Shown in pieces: positions 41,623 through 50,792 of a stretch of 64,000 bases of DNA. The translations under genes and the position numbers were made by a program. Under the pieces are notes generated by a model. It ran no database searches. It saw only the letters and a program-made list of their open reading frames with translations, and had not been told where the DNA came from. The stretch covers positions 1 through 64,000 of the forward strand of contig JAIQFI010000033.1 in the NCBI GenBank assembly GCA_020073345.1. Reading direction: 5' to 3'. Position 1 is the stretch's first letter, and every line of letters starts with the position of its first letter. Source of the DNA: Terriglobia bacterium. Lineage in GTDB: Bacteria; Acidobacteriota; Terriglobia; Bryobacterales; Bryobacteraceae.

Positions 41623-42531
41623 ATGTTGGTTTCAACGCGTAGGACGTTTTTGAAGGCTGCCTCGGTAGGCCTCGCGGCGCCGTTCGCTTTCGCGCAAGCC
41701 CCCAAAATCACGACTACGCAACTGGGCGACAACCTGTATCTCCTTGGCGGGGCTGGGGCGAACGTAATCGTGCGCACGGGAGCTGAGGGCGTCGTGATGG
41801 TGGACGGCGGGCTCGCGCAAAATGCTGGCGCGCTAGCACAGGCCGTGGCTGCCTTACCGAATAGCGGCCTGGTGCGGACACTGTTCAACACCCACTGGCA
41901 TCCGGAGCAGACCGGCTCCAACGAACGACTCGGCATGGCCGGCGCCACGATTATTGCCCAGGAGAACACGCGGCTGTGGCTCCAGCAAAACATCACTTGG
42001 CCCTGGAACGGGCAGAAATTCAAGAAGCTCTCGAAGGTCGCTCAACCGAACAAGACTTTCTACGATAAAGGCGCTCTCGATTCCGGCATTCGCTACGGAT
42101 ACATCTCCGACGCGGCGCACACGGACGGCGATCTCTACGTCTACCTCCCGCAGCAGAACGTCCTTGCGGTGGGCGACGCCGCCTGCGGACAAGGCTGGCC
42201 CGTGGTCGATTGGTGGACCGGAGGCTGGATCGGCGGCATTGTCGGCGGACTGCAACGCATTCAGAGCATCGTAAATAAAGATGGAAACCGCGATACCAAG
42301 ATCGTTCCCGCTGTCGGTCCAGTGCTCAGCCTGGCCGATATCACTGCGCAGGTCGACATGTACGGCACCATCTACGATCGCCTGAATCAGATGCTGAACA
42401 AAGGACGCGGCCCGTCGGAAGCCGTCGAGGCCAAGCCGGCCAAGGAATTCGAAGCCAAAATGGGCAACCCGGATGAATTCATTCGCCGCTCTTTCGAGAG
42501 CCTGTGGGCTTATCTTTCACCGGATGCTTAG
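41623..42531 (+). CDS. Tat-exported MBL-fold hydrolase-like protein with altered metal motif
   Basis: 302 residues. Tat-type signal STRRTFLKAASVG, cleavage near AFAQA. Metallo-beta-lactamase fold: FNTHWHPEQTG supplies His91 and His93, but the standard HxHxDH is HWHPEQ, so the second-metal Asp and His are Glu95 and Gln96. Later AAHTDGD (His166, Asp170) and VGDAACG (Asp185) fit metal positions. Probably a one-metal or modified site; activity unknown. TATACT at 41601-41606 is a possible -10. First gene of a four-gene operon. Confidence 0.82.
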   Translation: MLVSTRRTFLKAASVGLAAPFAFAQAPKITTTQLGDNLYLLGGAGANVIVRTGAEGVVMVDGGLAQNAGALAQAVAALPNSGLVRTLFNTHWHPEQTGSNERLGMAGATIIAQENTRLWLQQNITWPWNGQKFKKLSKVAQPNKTFYDKGALDSGIRYGYISDAAHTDGDLYVYLPQQNVLAVGDAACGQGWPVVDWWTGGWIGGIVGGLQRIQSIVNKDGNRDTKIVPAVGPVLSLADITAQVDMYGTIYDRLNQMLNKGRGPSEAVEAKPAKEFEAKMGNPDEFIRRSFESLWAYLSPDA

Positions 42532-42537
42532 GGACTC

Positions 42538-44997
42538 ATGAGAACGATGCGACATATCAAGACCCTGATTCCGCTGATCGCCGCCATCGGCTTGGTTGCC
42601 GTCTTTACCGCCCCGTCTCGTAGCCAAGCCCAGAGCCAAGCGCCGGCTCCGGCCGACGTCCAACTGGCCACCATCAAGCAATACTGCTCGGGCTGCCACA
42701 GTGACCGCGCCAAGACCGGCGGCGTCAGCTTCGAAGGCATCACGGCCGCCAGCATCACCAAGGATCCCGATCTTTTCGAGAAGGCCGTGCGCAAACTGCG
42801 CGGCCGCGTTATGCCGCCTCCCGGTGCAAAGCAGCCGGACGGCAAGGCTGTCGACTCGCTGGTCGCGTGGCTCGAAGATTCGCTCGACAAGGTTCCCAAC
42901 CAGCAGCTCGTCACCGATCAGGTTGTGCTGCATCGCTTGAATCGCCAGGAGTACGCAAACGCTGTCCGCGATCTGCTTTTGGTCGAGGTCAACGGCGCCG
43001 AATTGCTGCCGCAGGATGACACCGCGCAGGGCTTCGACAACATTGCGTCCGCCCTGCAGGTTTCGCCTTCCTTCATCGAGCAATACGTCGGTGCCGCCCG
43101 CAACGTAGCGGTTGAGGCGCTCGGCAAGGGCGATGCTCGCGCGCAGGGCTGGACGTTCCGCGCATCTCCCGGCAATCAGCTCACCCACGTTCCCGGGTTG
43201 CCTCTGGGGACGCGGGGCGGCATTCTTGCCAAAGTGGATCTCCCCGCCGACGGCGAATACCGCATCAACATCGCCGACATGGCCGGCCATATTTGGGGCA
43301 ATGGCATGGAGTACGAGAATCCACTGGTGGTGACGCTAGACAATAAAATCGTCTATCAAACCGTGGTCGGTGGCGAAGAAGACTCGAAGCTCTACGATCA
43401 GGTGCAGAACGGCGCGATCGATAAACTCAATGCCCGGCTGAAGAACATCAAGTTCCCGGCGACGGCCGGACCGCACAAGATCGGCGTTACGTTCCGGCGC
43501 CAGAGTTTCGCGGAATCCGACGATCAGTTGCAGATGTTTACGCCCGGCGGCGGGCAGGATCGTTCCTATCGCGTGAACTCGTTCCAGCTTCTGGGCCCCT
43601 TCGATGTGAAAGGCCTCAGTTCCACGCCCAGCCGCGATCGCGTCCTCACCTGCAACCCGGCGAAGGATAAGACCAAGACGCCGGAGGCGTGCGCCAGGGA
43701 AATTTTCTCGACGCTGGCGAAGCGAGCGTATCGTCGCCCAGTCACCAATGACGACATCACGGAACTGATGCAGTACTACGCCGATGGTGTGAAACAAGGC
43801 GGTTTCGAGTCGGGTATCCGCGCTGGTATCACGGGAACGCTGGCGAGCCCGTTCTTCCTGTATCGCGGCGAACGTGTCCCCACGGGGTTGAAGCCGGGCG
43901 AGAAGTACGCGATCACGGATCTCGAACTCGCGTCGAAACTCTCGTTCTTCCTGTGGAACTCGATTCCCGACGATGAACTGCTCGATCTTGCCATCAAGAA
44001 CAAACTCAGCGATCCGGCGACGCTCGACAAACAGGTCCAGCGCATGCTGGCCGATCCGCGATCGAAGACGCTGGCGAGCAATTTCGTGTTTCAGTGGCTC
44101 GAAATGACGCGGCTCGACGCGGTCGTTCCGGATAACGACGTCTTCCCGTACGCCTCCGGCCGTATGGACCCGCGTCAGGATTTCCGCACCGAACTCACGC
44201 TGTTTGCCGACAGCATCTTCCGTGAAGACCGCAATGTCGTGGATTTGCTGCGCGCGAACCATACGTACCTGAATGAACGTGTCGCGCTGCACTACGGCAT
44301 TACCGACGTGAAAGGCGATCAGTTCCGCCGGGTCGAACTGAAAGACTCCGTGCGATGGGGCTTGTTGGGCAAGGGCGCCATCCTGATGGCCGCCGCTTAT
44401 CCGAACCGCACGTCCCCCGTGCTGCGTGGATCGTTTATCCTGAAATACCTGCAGGGTGTCCCGCCGGCCAACCCGCCGCCCAACGTCCCGACCCTGAATG
44501 ACAAGGACATTGGCACGACCAAAGCGCTCACCGTCCGCCAGTTGATGGCGGCGCACCGCGCGAGCCCGACCTGCTCGGCATGCCACTCGGTCATGGACCC
44601 GCTCGGCTTCGCGCTTGAAAATTTCGACGCGACGGGAATGTGGAGAGACAAGGACCGCTATGCCGGCGTGGGTATCGATTCCGCCGGCGAGTTGCCCGAC
44701 GGAACGAAGATCAACGGGCCCGACGATCTGCGCAAGGCGCTGCTGCGCCGTCCCGAACAATTCGTGCAGACTCTTGTGGAAAACCTTTTGACCTATTCGA
44801 TGGGCCGCACGGAAGCCTACTACGACATGCCGACCGTCCGCAAGATCGTGCGCGACACGGCGGCCAAGGATTACAAGTTTTCGGCCATCGTTCAGGCGGT
44901 GGTCAACAGCGAACAGTTTAAGATGCGCCGCATGCCGCAGCCGGTGCAGAGTGCAAGCAGCGCACAGGACGCCGTGGGGCGTTCCGTTGTGCGCTAG
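42538..44997 (+). CDS. DUF1592/DUF1588/DUF1585 secreted cytochrome-c-like protein
   Basis: 819 residues with a signal peptide. N-terminal cytochrome c-like site CSGCH (50-54) in YCSGCHSDRAKTGGVSFEG, then DUF1587 (VLHRLNRQEYANAVRDLL), a carbohydrate-binding-like beta domain, DUF1595/DUF1592 (LASKLSFFLWNSIPDDELL), DUF1588 with CSACH (679-683) in CSACHSVMDPLGFALENFD, and terminal DUF1585 (LLTYSMGRTEAYYDMP). The domain set is that of planctomycete and acidobacterial secreted proteins thought to act on polysaccharides; enzymatic role unproven. Starts six bases after the MBL gene. Confidence 0.88.
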   Translation: MRTMRHIKTLIPLIAAIGLVAVFTAPSRSQAQSQAPAPADVQLATIKQYCSGCHSDRAKTGGVSFEGITAASITKDPDLFEKAVRKLRGRVMPPPGAKQPDGKAVDSLVAWLEDSLDKVPNQQLVTDQVVLHRLNRQEYANAVRDLLLVEVNGAELLPQDDTAQGFDNIASALQVSPSFIEQYVGAARNVAVEALGKGDARAQGWTFRASPGNQLTHVPGLPLGTRGGILAKVDLPADGEYRINIADMAGHIWGNGMEYENPLVVTLDNKIVYQTVVGGEEDSKLYDQVQNGAIDKLNARLKNIKFPATAGPHKIGVTFRRQSFAESDDQLQMFTPGGGQDRSYRVNSFQLLGPFDVKGLSSTPSRDRVLTCNPAKDKTKTPEACAREIFSTLAKRAYRRPVTNDDITELMQYYADGVKQGGFESGIRAGITGTLASPFFLYRGERVPTGLKPGEKYAITDLELASKLSFFLWNSIPDDELLDLAIKNKLSDPATLDKQVQRMLADPRSKTLASNFVFQWLEMTRLDAVVPDNDVFPYASGRMDPRQDFRTELTLFADSIFREDRNVVDLLRANHTYLNERVALHYGITDVKGDQFRRVELKDSVRWGLLGKGAILMAAAYPNRTSPVLRGSFILKYLQGVPPANPPPNVPTLNDKDIGTTKALTVRQLMAAHRASPTCSACHSVMDPLGFALENFDATGMWRDKDRYAGVGIDSAGELPDGTKINGPDDLRKALLRRPEQFVQTLVENLLTYSMGRTEAYYDMPTVRKIVRDTAAKDYKFSAIVQAVVNSEQFKMRRMPQPVQSASSAQDAVGRSVVR

Positions 44998-45032
44998 TTA
45001 ATTAGACAGGGACTAAATAAGGAGACGACATC

Positions 45033-46319
45033 ATGTTCATATTCAAAAAGCACATTGCACGCCGCGCAGCCTTGAAGGGAATCGGGGCCACCATCACCCT
45101 GCCGCTGCTGGAAGCCATGATTCCGGCCTCAACGGCGTGGGCGCAAACTCCCGCCGGGAAGACCCCGAAGCGCTTCGCCTTTGTGGGCTTCCCTCACGGC
45201 GCGATCATGGACAGCTGGTCGCCCAAGGAAACCGGCACGGACTACACGATGTCGCCTATCCTGAAGCCCCTGGAGCCGTTCCGCAAGCATCTGACCATCG
45301 TCTCCGGCTTGCGCAACAAGCCCGCGGAAACGCCCGAACCCCACGCCTACATCGAGCAAGGCTGGTTGACCTGCGTGAAGCCCTGGGACTTCGGCAAGGC
45401 CGATCCGAACTCCGGCGTGAGCTGCGACCAGATGGCCGTCCGCTACGTTGGTCAGGACACGCGTCTCCCTTCGCTCGAGCTCACCGCTGCTCAGGGCAGC
45501 GCCCGGCTCGCATGGCGCACGCCGACCCAGTCGTTGCCGCAGGAAGGCAACCCGCGCGCCGTCTTCCAGAAGCTCTTCGGACAGGGCGACACCGATCAGG
45601 AACGCGCCCAGATCCTCGCGGAAACCGGCAGTATCCTCGATCGCGTGAAGGGGCAAGCGCAGCGCCTGCAGGCCAGCCTCGGCGTGCACGACCGCATCGT
45701 CGTCAGCGACTATCTGGACTCCGTTCGCGAGATTGAGCGCCGCGTACAGATGGCTTCCAAACCGGACGACCGCGCGTTGAGTATTCCGGACGCGCCGATC
45801 GGCACGCCGAACGATATTACGGAGTATTTCAAGTTGATGTTCGACTTGATGGCTCTTGCATTCCAGGCTGACATCACGCGTGTGATCACGTTCTCCATGG
45901 ACCGCGAAGCTAGTATGCGCACCTACACCAACCTGGGCATTGCCGAGGGGTTCCATCCACTGTCGCATCATGGCAACAACCCTCAGAAGATGGACAAGCT
46001 GGTGCAGATTCAGAAGTACCACGCGGAAGTGTTTGCCGGATTCATCAAGAAGATCGAAGCCGCGAAAGAAGGCGACGGCACCGTGCTCGATCATTCCACG
46101 ATTCTCTTTGGCAGCGACATGAGCAACAGCGATCGCCACAACAACGATCCGCTGCCGTCCGCGATCCTGGGACATGCGAACGGAAAGATCAAAGGCGGCC
46201 AGCACCTGAAGTATCCCCAGGATTCGCGTCACGGCGACCTGCTCCTTACGCTGCTGCAGCGCAATGAGATCCCGGTGAAATCCATCGGCGACAGCACCGA
46301 CGGTCTCTCGGAGGTCTAG
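45033..46319 (+). CDS. DUF1552 secreted protein
   Basis: 428 residues. Tat-like signal ARRAALKGIGATITLPLLEA ending at TAWAQ. The DUF1552 body shows FAFVGFPHGAIMDSWSPKETG, LTIVSGLRNKP, FSMDREASMRTY, HPLSHHGNNP and ILFGSDMSNSDRHNNDPLP. The fold is related to DUF1501/alkaline-phosphatase-like proteins, and the gene almost always follows a DUF1592 gene, as here (35 bases, AAGGAG upstream). Partner of unknown biochemical activity. Confidence 0.88.
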   Translation: MFIFKKHIARRAALKGIGATITLPLLEAMIPASTAWAQTPAGKTPKRFAFVGFPHGAIMDSWSPKETGTDYTMSPILKPLEPFRKHLTIVSGLRNKPAETPEPHAYIEQGWLTCVKPWDFGKADPNSGVSCDQMAVRYVGQDTRLPSLELTAAQGSARLAWRTPTQSLPQEGNPRAVFQKLFGQGDTDQERAQILAETGSILDRVKGQAQRLQASLGVHDRIVVSDYLDSVREIERRVQMASKPDDRALSIPDAPIGTPNDITEYFKLMFDLMALAFQADITRVITFSMDREASMRTYTNLGIAEGFHPLSHHGNNPQKMDKLVQIQKYHAEVFAGFIKKIEAAKEGDGTVLDHSTILFGSDMSNSDRHNNDPLPSAILGHANGKIKGGQHLKYPQDSRHGDLLLTLLQRNEIPVKSIGDSTDGLSEV

Positions 46320-46320
46320 C

Positions 46321-48027
46321 ATGCGCAGGTTCGTGGGTGCCATCGCAATCCTGCTGGCCGGCGCGTCGATGCTGGCGGCCGCCGATTCGGCTACGACGCT
46401 GCTGGACGCGGCGGAATCCGGCGACCACGCCGCGGCCATGCGCCTGGTGACAGCGAAGGGCGCGAACGTGAACGCCGCTGGCGCCGATGGTAGCACCGCC
46501 GTCATGTACGCTGCAGCGAACGGCGATCTGGAACTTGTTCGCGCGCTGATCAAAGCCGGCGCGGACGTCAAACTGAAGAGCCAGCTTGGCACGTCGGCTC
46601 TCACCGAAGCCGCGATCATCGGCTCTGCGCCGATCATTGACGCGCTGCTCAAGGCCGGCGCCGATCCCAATCTCAAAACTCCCGATGGTGAAACTCCGCT
46701 GATGGCGGCCGCGCGCAGCGGCAAGGTCGAAGCGGCCAAGGCGCTGCTAGCCGCAGGAGCCGATATCAACACTAAGGAAACCTGGGGCGGACAAAGCGCG
46801 CTCATGTGGGCCGCCGCGCAAAGCCAGGCCGACATGGTGAAGTTCCTCGCGTCGAAGGACGCGAGCCTGAACGATCACGGCAAAATCAATCAGTGGGAGC
46901 GTAAGGTCATCCAGGAACCTCGCCCCAAGGACATGAACAAGGGCGGATTTACCCCGCTGCACTATGCCGCGCGCGAAGGTTGCGTGGCGTGTGTTCAAAA
47001 CCTGCTCGCCGCCGGCGCCGATCCCGATTCCGAAGATCCGGACCGCGAGACGCCGCTGCTGCTTGCGCTCGAGAATCTGCATTTCGACACGGCCGCCGTG
47101 CTCGTCACGTTTAAAGGACCACAGGGCGGCGCCGATCTCGACAAGTGGGATCTCTTCGGCCGCTCTCCGGTCTACATGGCGGCCGACGTCAGCACGCTGC
47201 CGATGAAAGGGAACGGCGCGATGGCCGTGATCCCGAGTCCGGACAAGCTCACTGCCGTCGATGTCGGGCGCCTGATGCTGGAACGCGGCGCGAATCCGAA
47301 CATCCAGTTGAAGCGGCGCCCGCCGTATCGCGACGTCCCCCAGGACCGCGGCGGCGACGGCATGCTCGCCCAGGGCGCCACTCCCTTATTGCGTGCGGCG
47401 CGTGGCGGCGATGACAAGTTCGTCGCGCTCCTGCTGGAGTACAAGGCGCTGGTCGATTTGCCGAGCAAGGAAGGCATCACTCCGTTGATGGCCGCCGCCG
47501 GTGTCGACTACGGCTCACGCGTCACGCGCGGACGTAGCCGTACCGACGAAGGCGTGCTCGCCAGCATGGATCTTCTCATCAAAGCGGGCGCTAACATAAA
47601 CGCCCGGTCGCTGGTAGATCGCGGTCCCGCGGGCGGCGGTGGTCGTGGTGGTCGAGGTGGCGGCGCTCCTCCTGCTGCTGCGGCTCCCGCTGCCCCTGGC
47701 ACCGCAGGTTACAGCGCCTCTGCGAACATCGCACTGGCCTTCCGCCGCGGCAGTCAAATGCCGAGCGCGAACGCCGTCCCGAACCAAACCGCTCTGCACG
47801 GCGCTGCCGAACACGGCTTCGATAAGTTCATCGAATTCCTCGTCGCCAACGGCGCCGACCTGACGGCCAAAGACGCCAACGGCCGCACGCCCCTGGACGT
47901 CGCTCGCGGCGCCGGCGGTGTTCGCGGCGGTGCGGATGCGTTCCCGAAAACCGTGGCACTGCTGGAATCCTTGATGACAGCCAAGGGGATCCCGGTGGCG
48001 GCAGTTCCGGGCCGGCAGGAAAAGTAA
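46321..48027 (+). CDS. Secreted ankyrin-repeat protein
   Basis: 568 residues: signal peptide (FVGAIAILLAGASMLAAA), then about ten ankyrin repeats, e.g. DGSTAVMYAAANGDLELVRALIKAGAD, GETPLMAAARSGKVEAAKALLAAGAD, GFTPLHYAAREGCVACVQNLLAAGAD, NQTALHGAAEHGFDKFIEFLVANGAD. A Gly/Arg/Pro-rich linker (GGGGRGGRGGGAPPAAAAPAAPG region, ~437-462) splits the last repeats from the rest. Presumably a scaffold for the DUF1592/DUF1552 pair. Begins one base after the DUF1552 stop. Confidence 0.9.
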   Translation: MRRFVGAIAILLAGASMLAAADSATTLLDAAESGDHAAAMRLVTAKGANVNAAGADGSTAVMYAAANGDLELVRALIKAGADVKLKSQLGTSALTEAAIIGSAPIIDALLKAGADPNLKTPDGETPLMAAARSGKVEAAKALLAAGADINTKETWGGQSALMWAAAQSQADMVKFLASKDASLNDHGKINQWERKVIQEPRPKDMNKGGFTPLHYAAREGCVACVQNLLAAGADPDSEDPDRETPLLLALENLHFDTAAVLVTFKGPQGGADLDKWDLFGRSPVYMAADVSTLPMKGNGAMAVIPSPDKLTAVDVGRLMLERGANPNIQLKRRPPYRDVPQDRGGDGMLAQGATPLLRAARGGDDKFVALLLEYKALVDLPSKEGITPLMAAAGVDYGSRVTRGRSRTDEGVLASMDLLIKAGANINARSLVDRGPAGGGGRGGRGGGAPPAAAAPAAPGTAGYSASANIALAFRRGSQMPSANAVPNQTALHGAAEHGFDKFIEFLVANGADLTAKDANGRTPLDVARGAGGVRGGADAFPKTVALLESLMTAKGIPVAAVPGRQEK

Positions 48028-48047
48028 AACCAAGCGCCATCCAGCAA

Positions 48048-49907
48048 TCACGGCAACCGAAACGCGATCATGGTCTCCTGCGCGGCGATCAAGATATACT
48101 GTTTTCCGTCCCGGCCCAGGTAGGTGATGGGATTGGCGAACGCATCCGCCGGCAGTTTCGTCTCCCACAGCAGTTTTCCCGTCTTGGATTCGTAGGCGTG
48201 GAAGCGCTGATCGTCCGTGGCGCCGATGAACAGCAAGCCGCTCGCGGTGGCTATGGGACCACCTATGTTGTACGATCCCGTGTTCATGACGCCGATCTTC
48301 TCCAAGGATTCGACGCGTCCGAACGGTATCCTCCACGCGACATCCCCGGTATTCACATTGATCGCGAACAGCTCGCCCCACGGCGGCGACTGGCACGGCC
48401 AGCCCGTAGCCGGGTTCGTGATGGCGCCCGCGTTCCGGCGAATAAACGGCATTTGACTCGAATCGCCCGCTCCGCCGATCTTCGTGGGGCGTTCCTTCGC
48501 CGGAACCTGTGCCACCATCTTCTGCACTCCGCCCCTGTCGTGCGAGTTTATGAAGAAGTAGCCCAGCTTGGGATCGTAGCTGCCGCCGCCCCAGTTGAAG
48601 CCGCCATCCGGACCGGGAAAAACAACCGTATCGGTCATGCGCACCGGAGCATACGGTCCATCGTTCTGGGCGTTCTTGAACAGCTCTTCGCAATATTTCT
48701 GCTGTTCCGGAGTGAACTTCGTAATCTCGTCGCGATTCCAGGTCATGCGCGCAAGCGGCGGCGGTTTCAGCGGAAATGGCTGCGTGGGCGAGTACCACTC
48801 GCCGGGCACGTCGCCTTTCGGCACAGGCCGCTCCTCCAGACCGAAGATGGCTTTTCCCGTCCGGCGATCCAAGATAAATACCAGGCCCGTCTTGGCCGTC
48901 TGGATTAACGCCGGGATCCTCTTGCCATCCTTGACCACGTCGATCAGCGTCGGCTGCGGCGGCAGATCGGTGTCCCAAAGGTCGTGGTGAGTGGTCTGCA
49001 GGTACCACTTCATTTTTCCGGTCATCGCATCCACGGCGACCAGCGAGTTCCCGAACAGATTCGCGCCGGGCCGGTCTCCGCCGTAGCGATCGTCGCTGGG
49101 CCCACCGATCGGCATCAGCAGCGTGCCGGTCTCCGTGTCCACGGTAAACGTGCTCCATACATTTACGCCGGAGCGGTTCTTCCAGCCGTCGTCGAGCCAG
49201 GTCTCATGCCCGACTTCTCCCGGTTGGGGAACCGTGTGGAACGTCCAGACCAGTTTCCCCGTAGCCGCATCCCAGGCGCGGACATCGCCACGCCCCCCGT
49301 ACGAACCGTTGTCTTGCAGGTGCGTTCCGGTGAACACCAGATTCTTGTAAATCGCGGGCGCGCCGTTCAATCCATAGGGAGCACTCTCCAGCCCCGGACC
49401 CTTCATCCCGGGTTTCAGATCGAGTTCTCCTTCCTTGGCGAAACCCGGCACTAACTTACCGGTGCGAGCGTTCACCCCGATCAGGAAGCCGTCTTCGGTG
49501 CCGAAGAAAATTGTCGGAGGAGCATTTCTGTTTCCAGGCCAGTATGCGATCCCGCGAGAGGCGCGCGCGGCGTGCTGGTGATCGAACTTCCAGATGGTCT
49601 TTCCCGTTTCGGGTTCCACGGCGACCAGGCTTTGAAACGGAGTAACGAAGAACACGACGTTATTCACCATGAGTGGCGTGGTCTTCGAAGCCTGCTGGGC
49701 CTTGGCGATGGAAGGAGGGCGCGTTTCGTACTTCCAGGCCTGAACTAGTGTGGATACGTTGCCCGGGTTGATTTGCGTGAGAGGCGAGTAGCGCTGAGCC
49801 CCAGGGTCCCGGCCATAAGACGGCCAGTCATTCTGCGCAATGGCCACTTGGACCGCGATGGCCGCCAATCCAATGTTCGCAACGATAAGCAAAGTTCGGA
49901 TTCGCAT
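48048..49907 (-). CDS. Secreted PQQ-dependent dehydrogenase, glucose-dehydrogenase-like propeller
   Basis: 619 residues with a signal peptide and no membrane domain. Eight-bladed quinoprotein: DWPSYGRDPGAQRYSPLTQI, GIAYWPGNRNAPPTIFFGT, TTHHDLWDTDLPPQPTLID (likely catalytic Asp in HHDLWD), TGLVFILDRRTGKAIFG, INVNTGDVAWRIPFG, ATDDQRFHAYESKTGKLLW. The last blades resemble membrane glucose/quinate dehydrogenases. No cytochrome c domain. Follows its upstream neighbour by ten bases, so the two form an operon. Convergent with the ankyrin gene. Confidence 0.85.
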   Translation of the reverse strand: MRIRTLLIVANIGLAAIAVQVAIAQNDWPSYGRDPGAQRYSPLTQINPGNVSTLVQAWKYETRPPSIAKAQQASKTTPLMVNNVVFFVTPFQSLVAVEPETGKTIWKFDHQHAARASRGIAYWPGNRNAPPTIFFGTEDGFLIGVNARTGKLVPGFAKEGELDLKPGMKGPGLESAPYGLNGAPAIYKNLVFTGTHLQDNGSYGGRGDVRAWDAATGKLVWTFHTVPQPGEVGHETWLDDGWKNRSGVNVWSTFTVDTETGTLLMPIGGPSDDRYGGDRPGANLFGNSLVAVDAMTGKMKWYLQTTHHDLWDTDLPPQPTLIDVVKDGKRIPALIQTAKTGLVFILDRRTGKAIFGLEERPVPKGDVPGEWYSPTQPFPLKPPPLARMTWNRDEITKFTPEQQKYCEELFKNAQNDGPYAPVRMTDTVVFPGPDGGFNWGGGSYDPKLGYFFINSHDRGGVQKMVAQVPAKERPTKIGGAGDSSQMPFIRRNAGAITNPATGWPCQSPPWGELFAINVNTGDVAWRIPFGRVESLEKIGVMNTGSYNIGGPIATASGLLFIGATDDQRFHAYESKTGKLLWETKLPADAFANPITYLGRDGKQYILIAAQETMIAFRLP

Positions 49908-49917
49908 GTTTTACTCG

Positions 49918-50721
49918 CTATCGAACCAGGTGCTGAAGGTCCTTGTTGTTATCCTGGCAAAAGAAATCGATCATCTCTGTGTCGACCAGGGGCCTCATAT
50001 GCAAAGACACAGTCCACGGTTTGGTGAATACCTTGGGGTCATTGACGGTCACATCGACGTCGAGGCCGCCGAAGTTGGGCCGGCGGATGCGCTCCGTGAC
50101 GCGTGCTTCGCTCGAAAAGAAATTGCCGGCCGTGTCGAGCCAGGAATCATCGCGATAGCCCGCCGATTCCACCACCAGCGTGTCGCCTTCCCAGTGCGCG
50201 ACCGAATAACCGCTCCACGTCGGCACCATGTCTTCGGGGAGTTTGCGGCCGTCGAAAAAAACCTGCCGGTAACTGGCGTTGAATTCGTCCAGGATGACGA
50301 GCTGAGCGGGCGTCTGGAAAATCTTCACCGTTTCAGGGAAGGCCCAGGCGCGCGGGAAGTTGGGTGGCATGCAGCGCATGTGGGGGTCGATGTAGGCGAC
50401 GTCCTTGGAGCGGCTCTTAACCAGATCCGCCGCCCAGGGCTGGTAGGGGAGGCCGTCCTTCATGCCTGCCGCGAAGTTCACCACCTGCGGCGTCAGGGGA
50501 AGCTCGGTGCACTGCACGCCGCGCTGACTGGGGTCACAGGTCAGCACATCGCGCGGGATCCACATTCCCGAGAAGTCGGGTTTACCTCCGGCAGTCTTGG
50601 GCGCGGACGCGGAGAGGTCCGGTTTCCCATCGGTGGCGCGGGGGATTCCAGGTGTAGGCAGGTTGACCCACTGAGCAGCGACGGGAACCCCCAGTAAAAT
50701 GACGAGCCGGATAATGCGCAT
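49918..50721 (-). CDS. Secreted protein of unknown function
   Basis: 267 residues. Short signal (IIRLVILLGVPVAAQ), then a Pro-rich region with two similar GKPDLSASAP / GKPDFSGMW units, and a C-terminal domain GYSVAHWEGDTLVVESAGY...DDSWLDTAGNFFSSEARVTERIRR. The GxxxxWEGDTLVV core is shared with the 421/422-residue proteins at 51938 and 62173. No catalytic motif recognised. First gene of an operon with the downstream PQQ propeller. A TATCAT element lies seven bases before the ATG, so the message may be leaderless. Confidence 0.78.
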   Translation of the reverse strand: MRIIRLVILLGVPVAAQWVNLPTPGIPRATDGKPDLSASAPKTAGGKPDFSGMWIPRDVLTCDPSQRGVQCTELPLTPQVVNFAAGMKDGLPYQPWAADLVKSRSKDVAYIDPHMRCMPPNFPRAWAFPETVKIFQTPAQLVILDEFNASYRQVFFDGRKLPEDMVPTWSGYSVAHWEGDTLVVESAGYRDDSWLDTAGNFFSSEARVTERIRRPNFGGLDVDVTVNDPKVFTKPWTVSLHMRPLVDTEMIDFFCQDNNKDLQHLVR

Positions 50722-50780
50722 CTTTGTAATGATACGCCGTAATCATACGCCAGAGGCCCACCGGAATGGAATGGAGGGGG

Positions 50781-50786
50781 TATACT
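50781..50786 (+). promoter_or_regulatory. -10 element TATACT, likely leaderless start
   Basis: TATACT ends six bases before the ATG at 50793, so transcription would start on or next to the start codon. No good -35 is seen 16-18 bases upstream. A G-rich run (GGAGGGGG) precedes it. Confidence 0.35.
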
Positions 50787-50792
50787 TCGGGG

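Noticed and set aside
47630-47705. Gly/Arg/Pro-rich repeat as an RNA-binding RGG domain
   Set aside because: It is a low-complexity linker inside a secreted ankyrin protein; nucleic-acid binding in the periplasm is unlikely.
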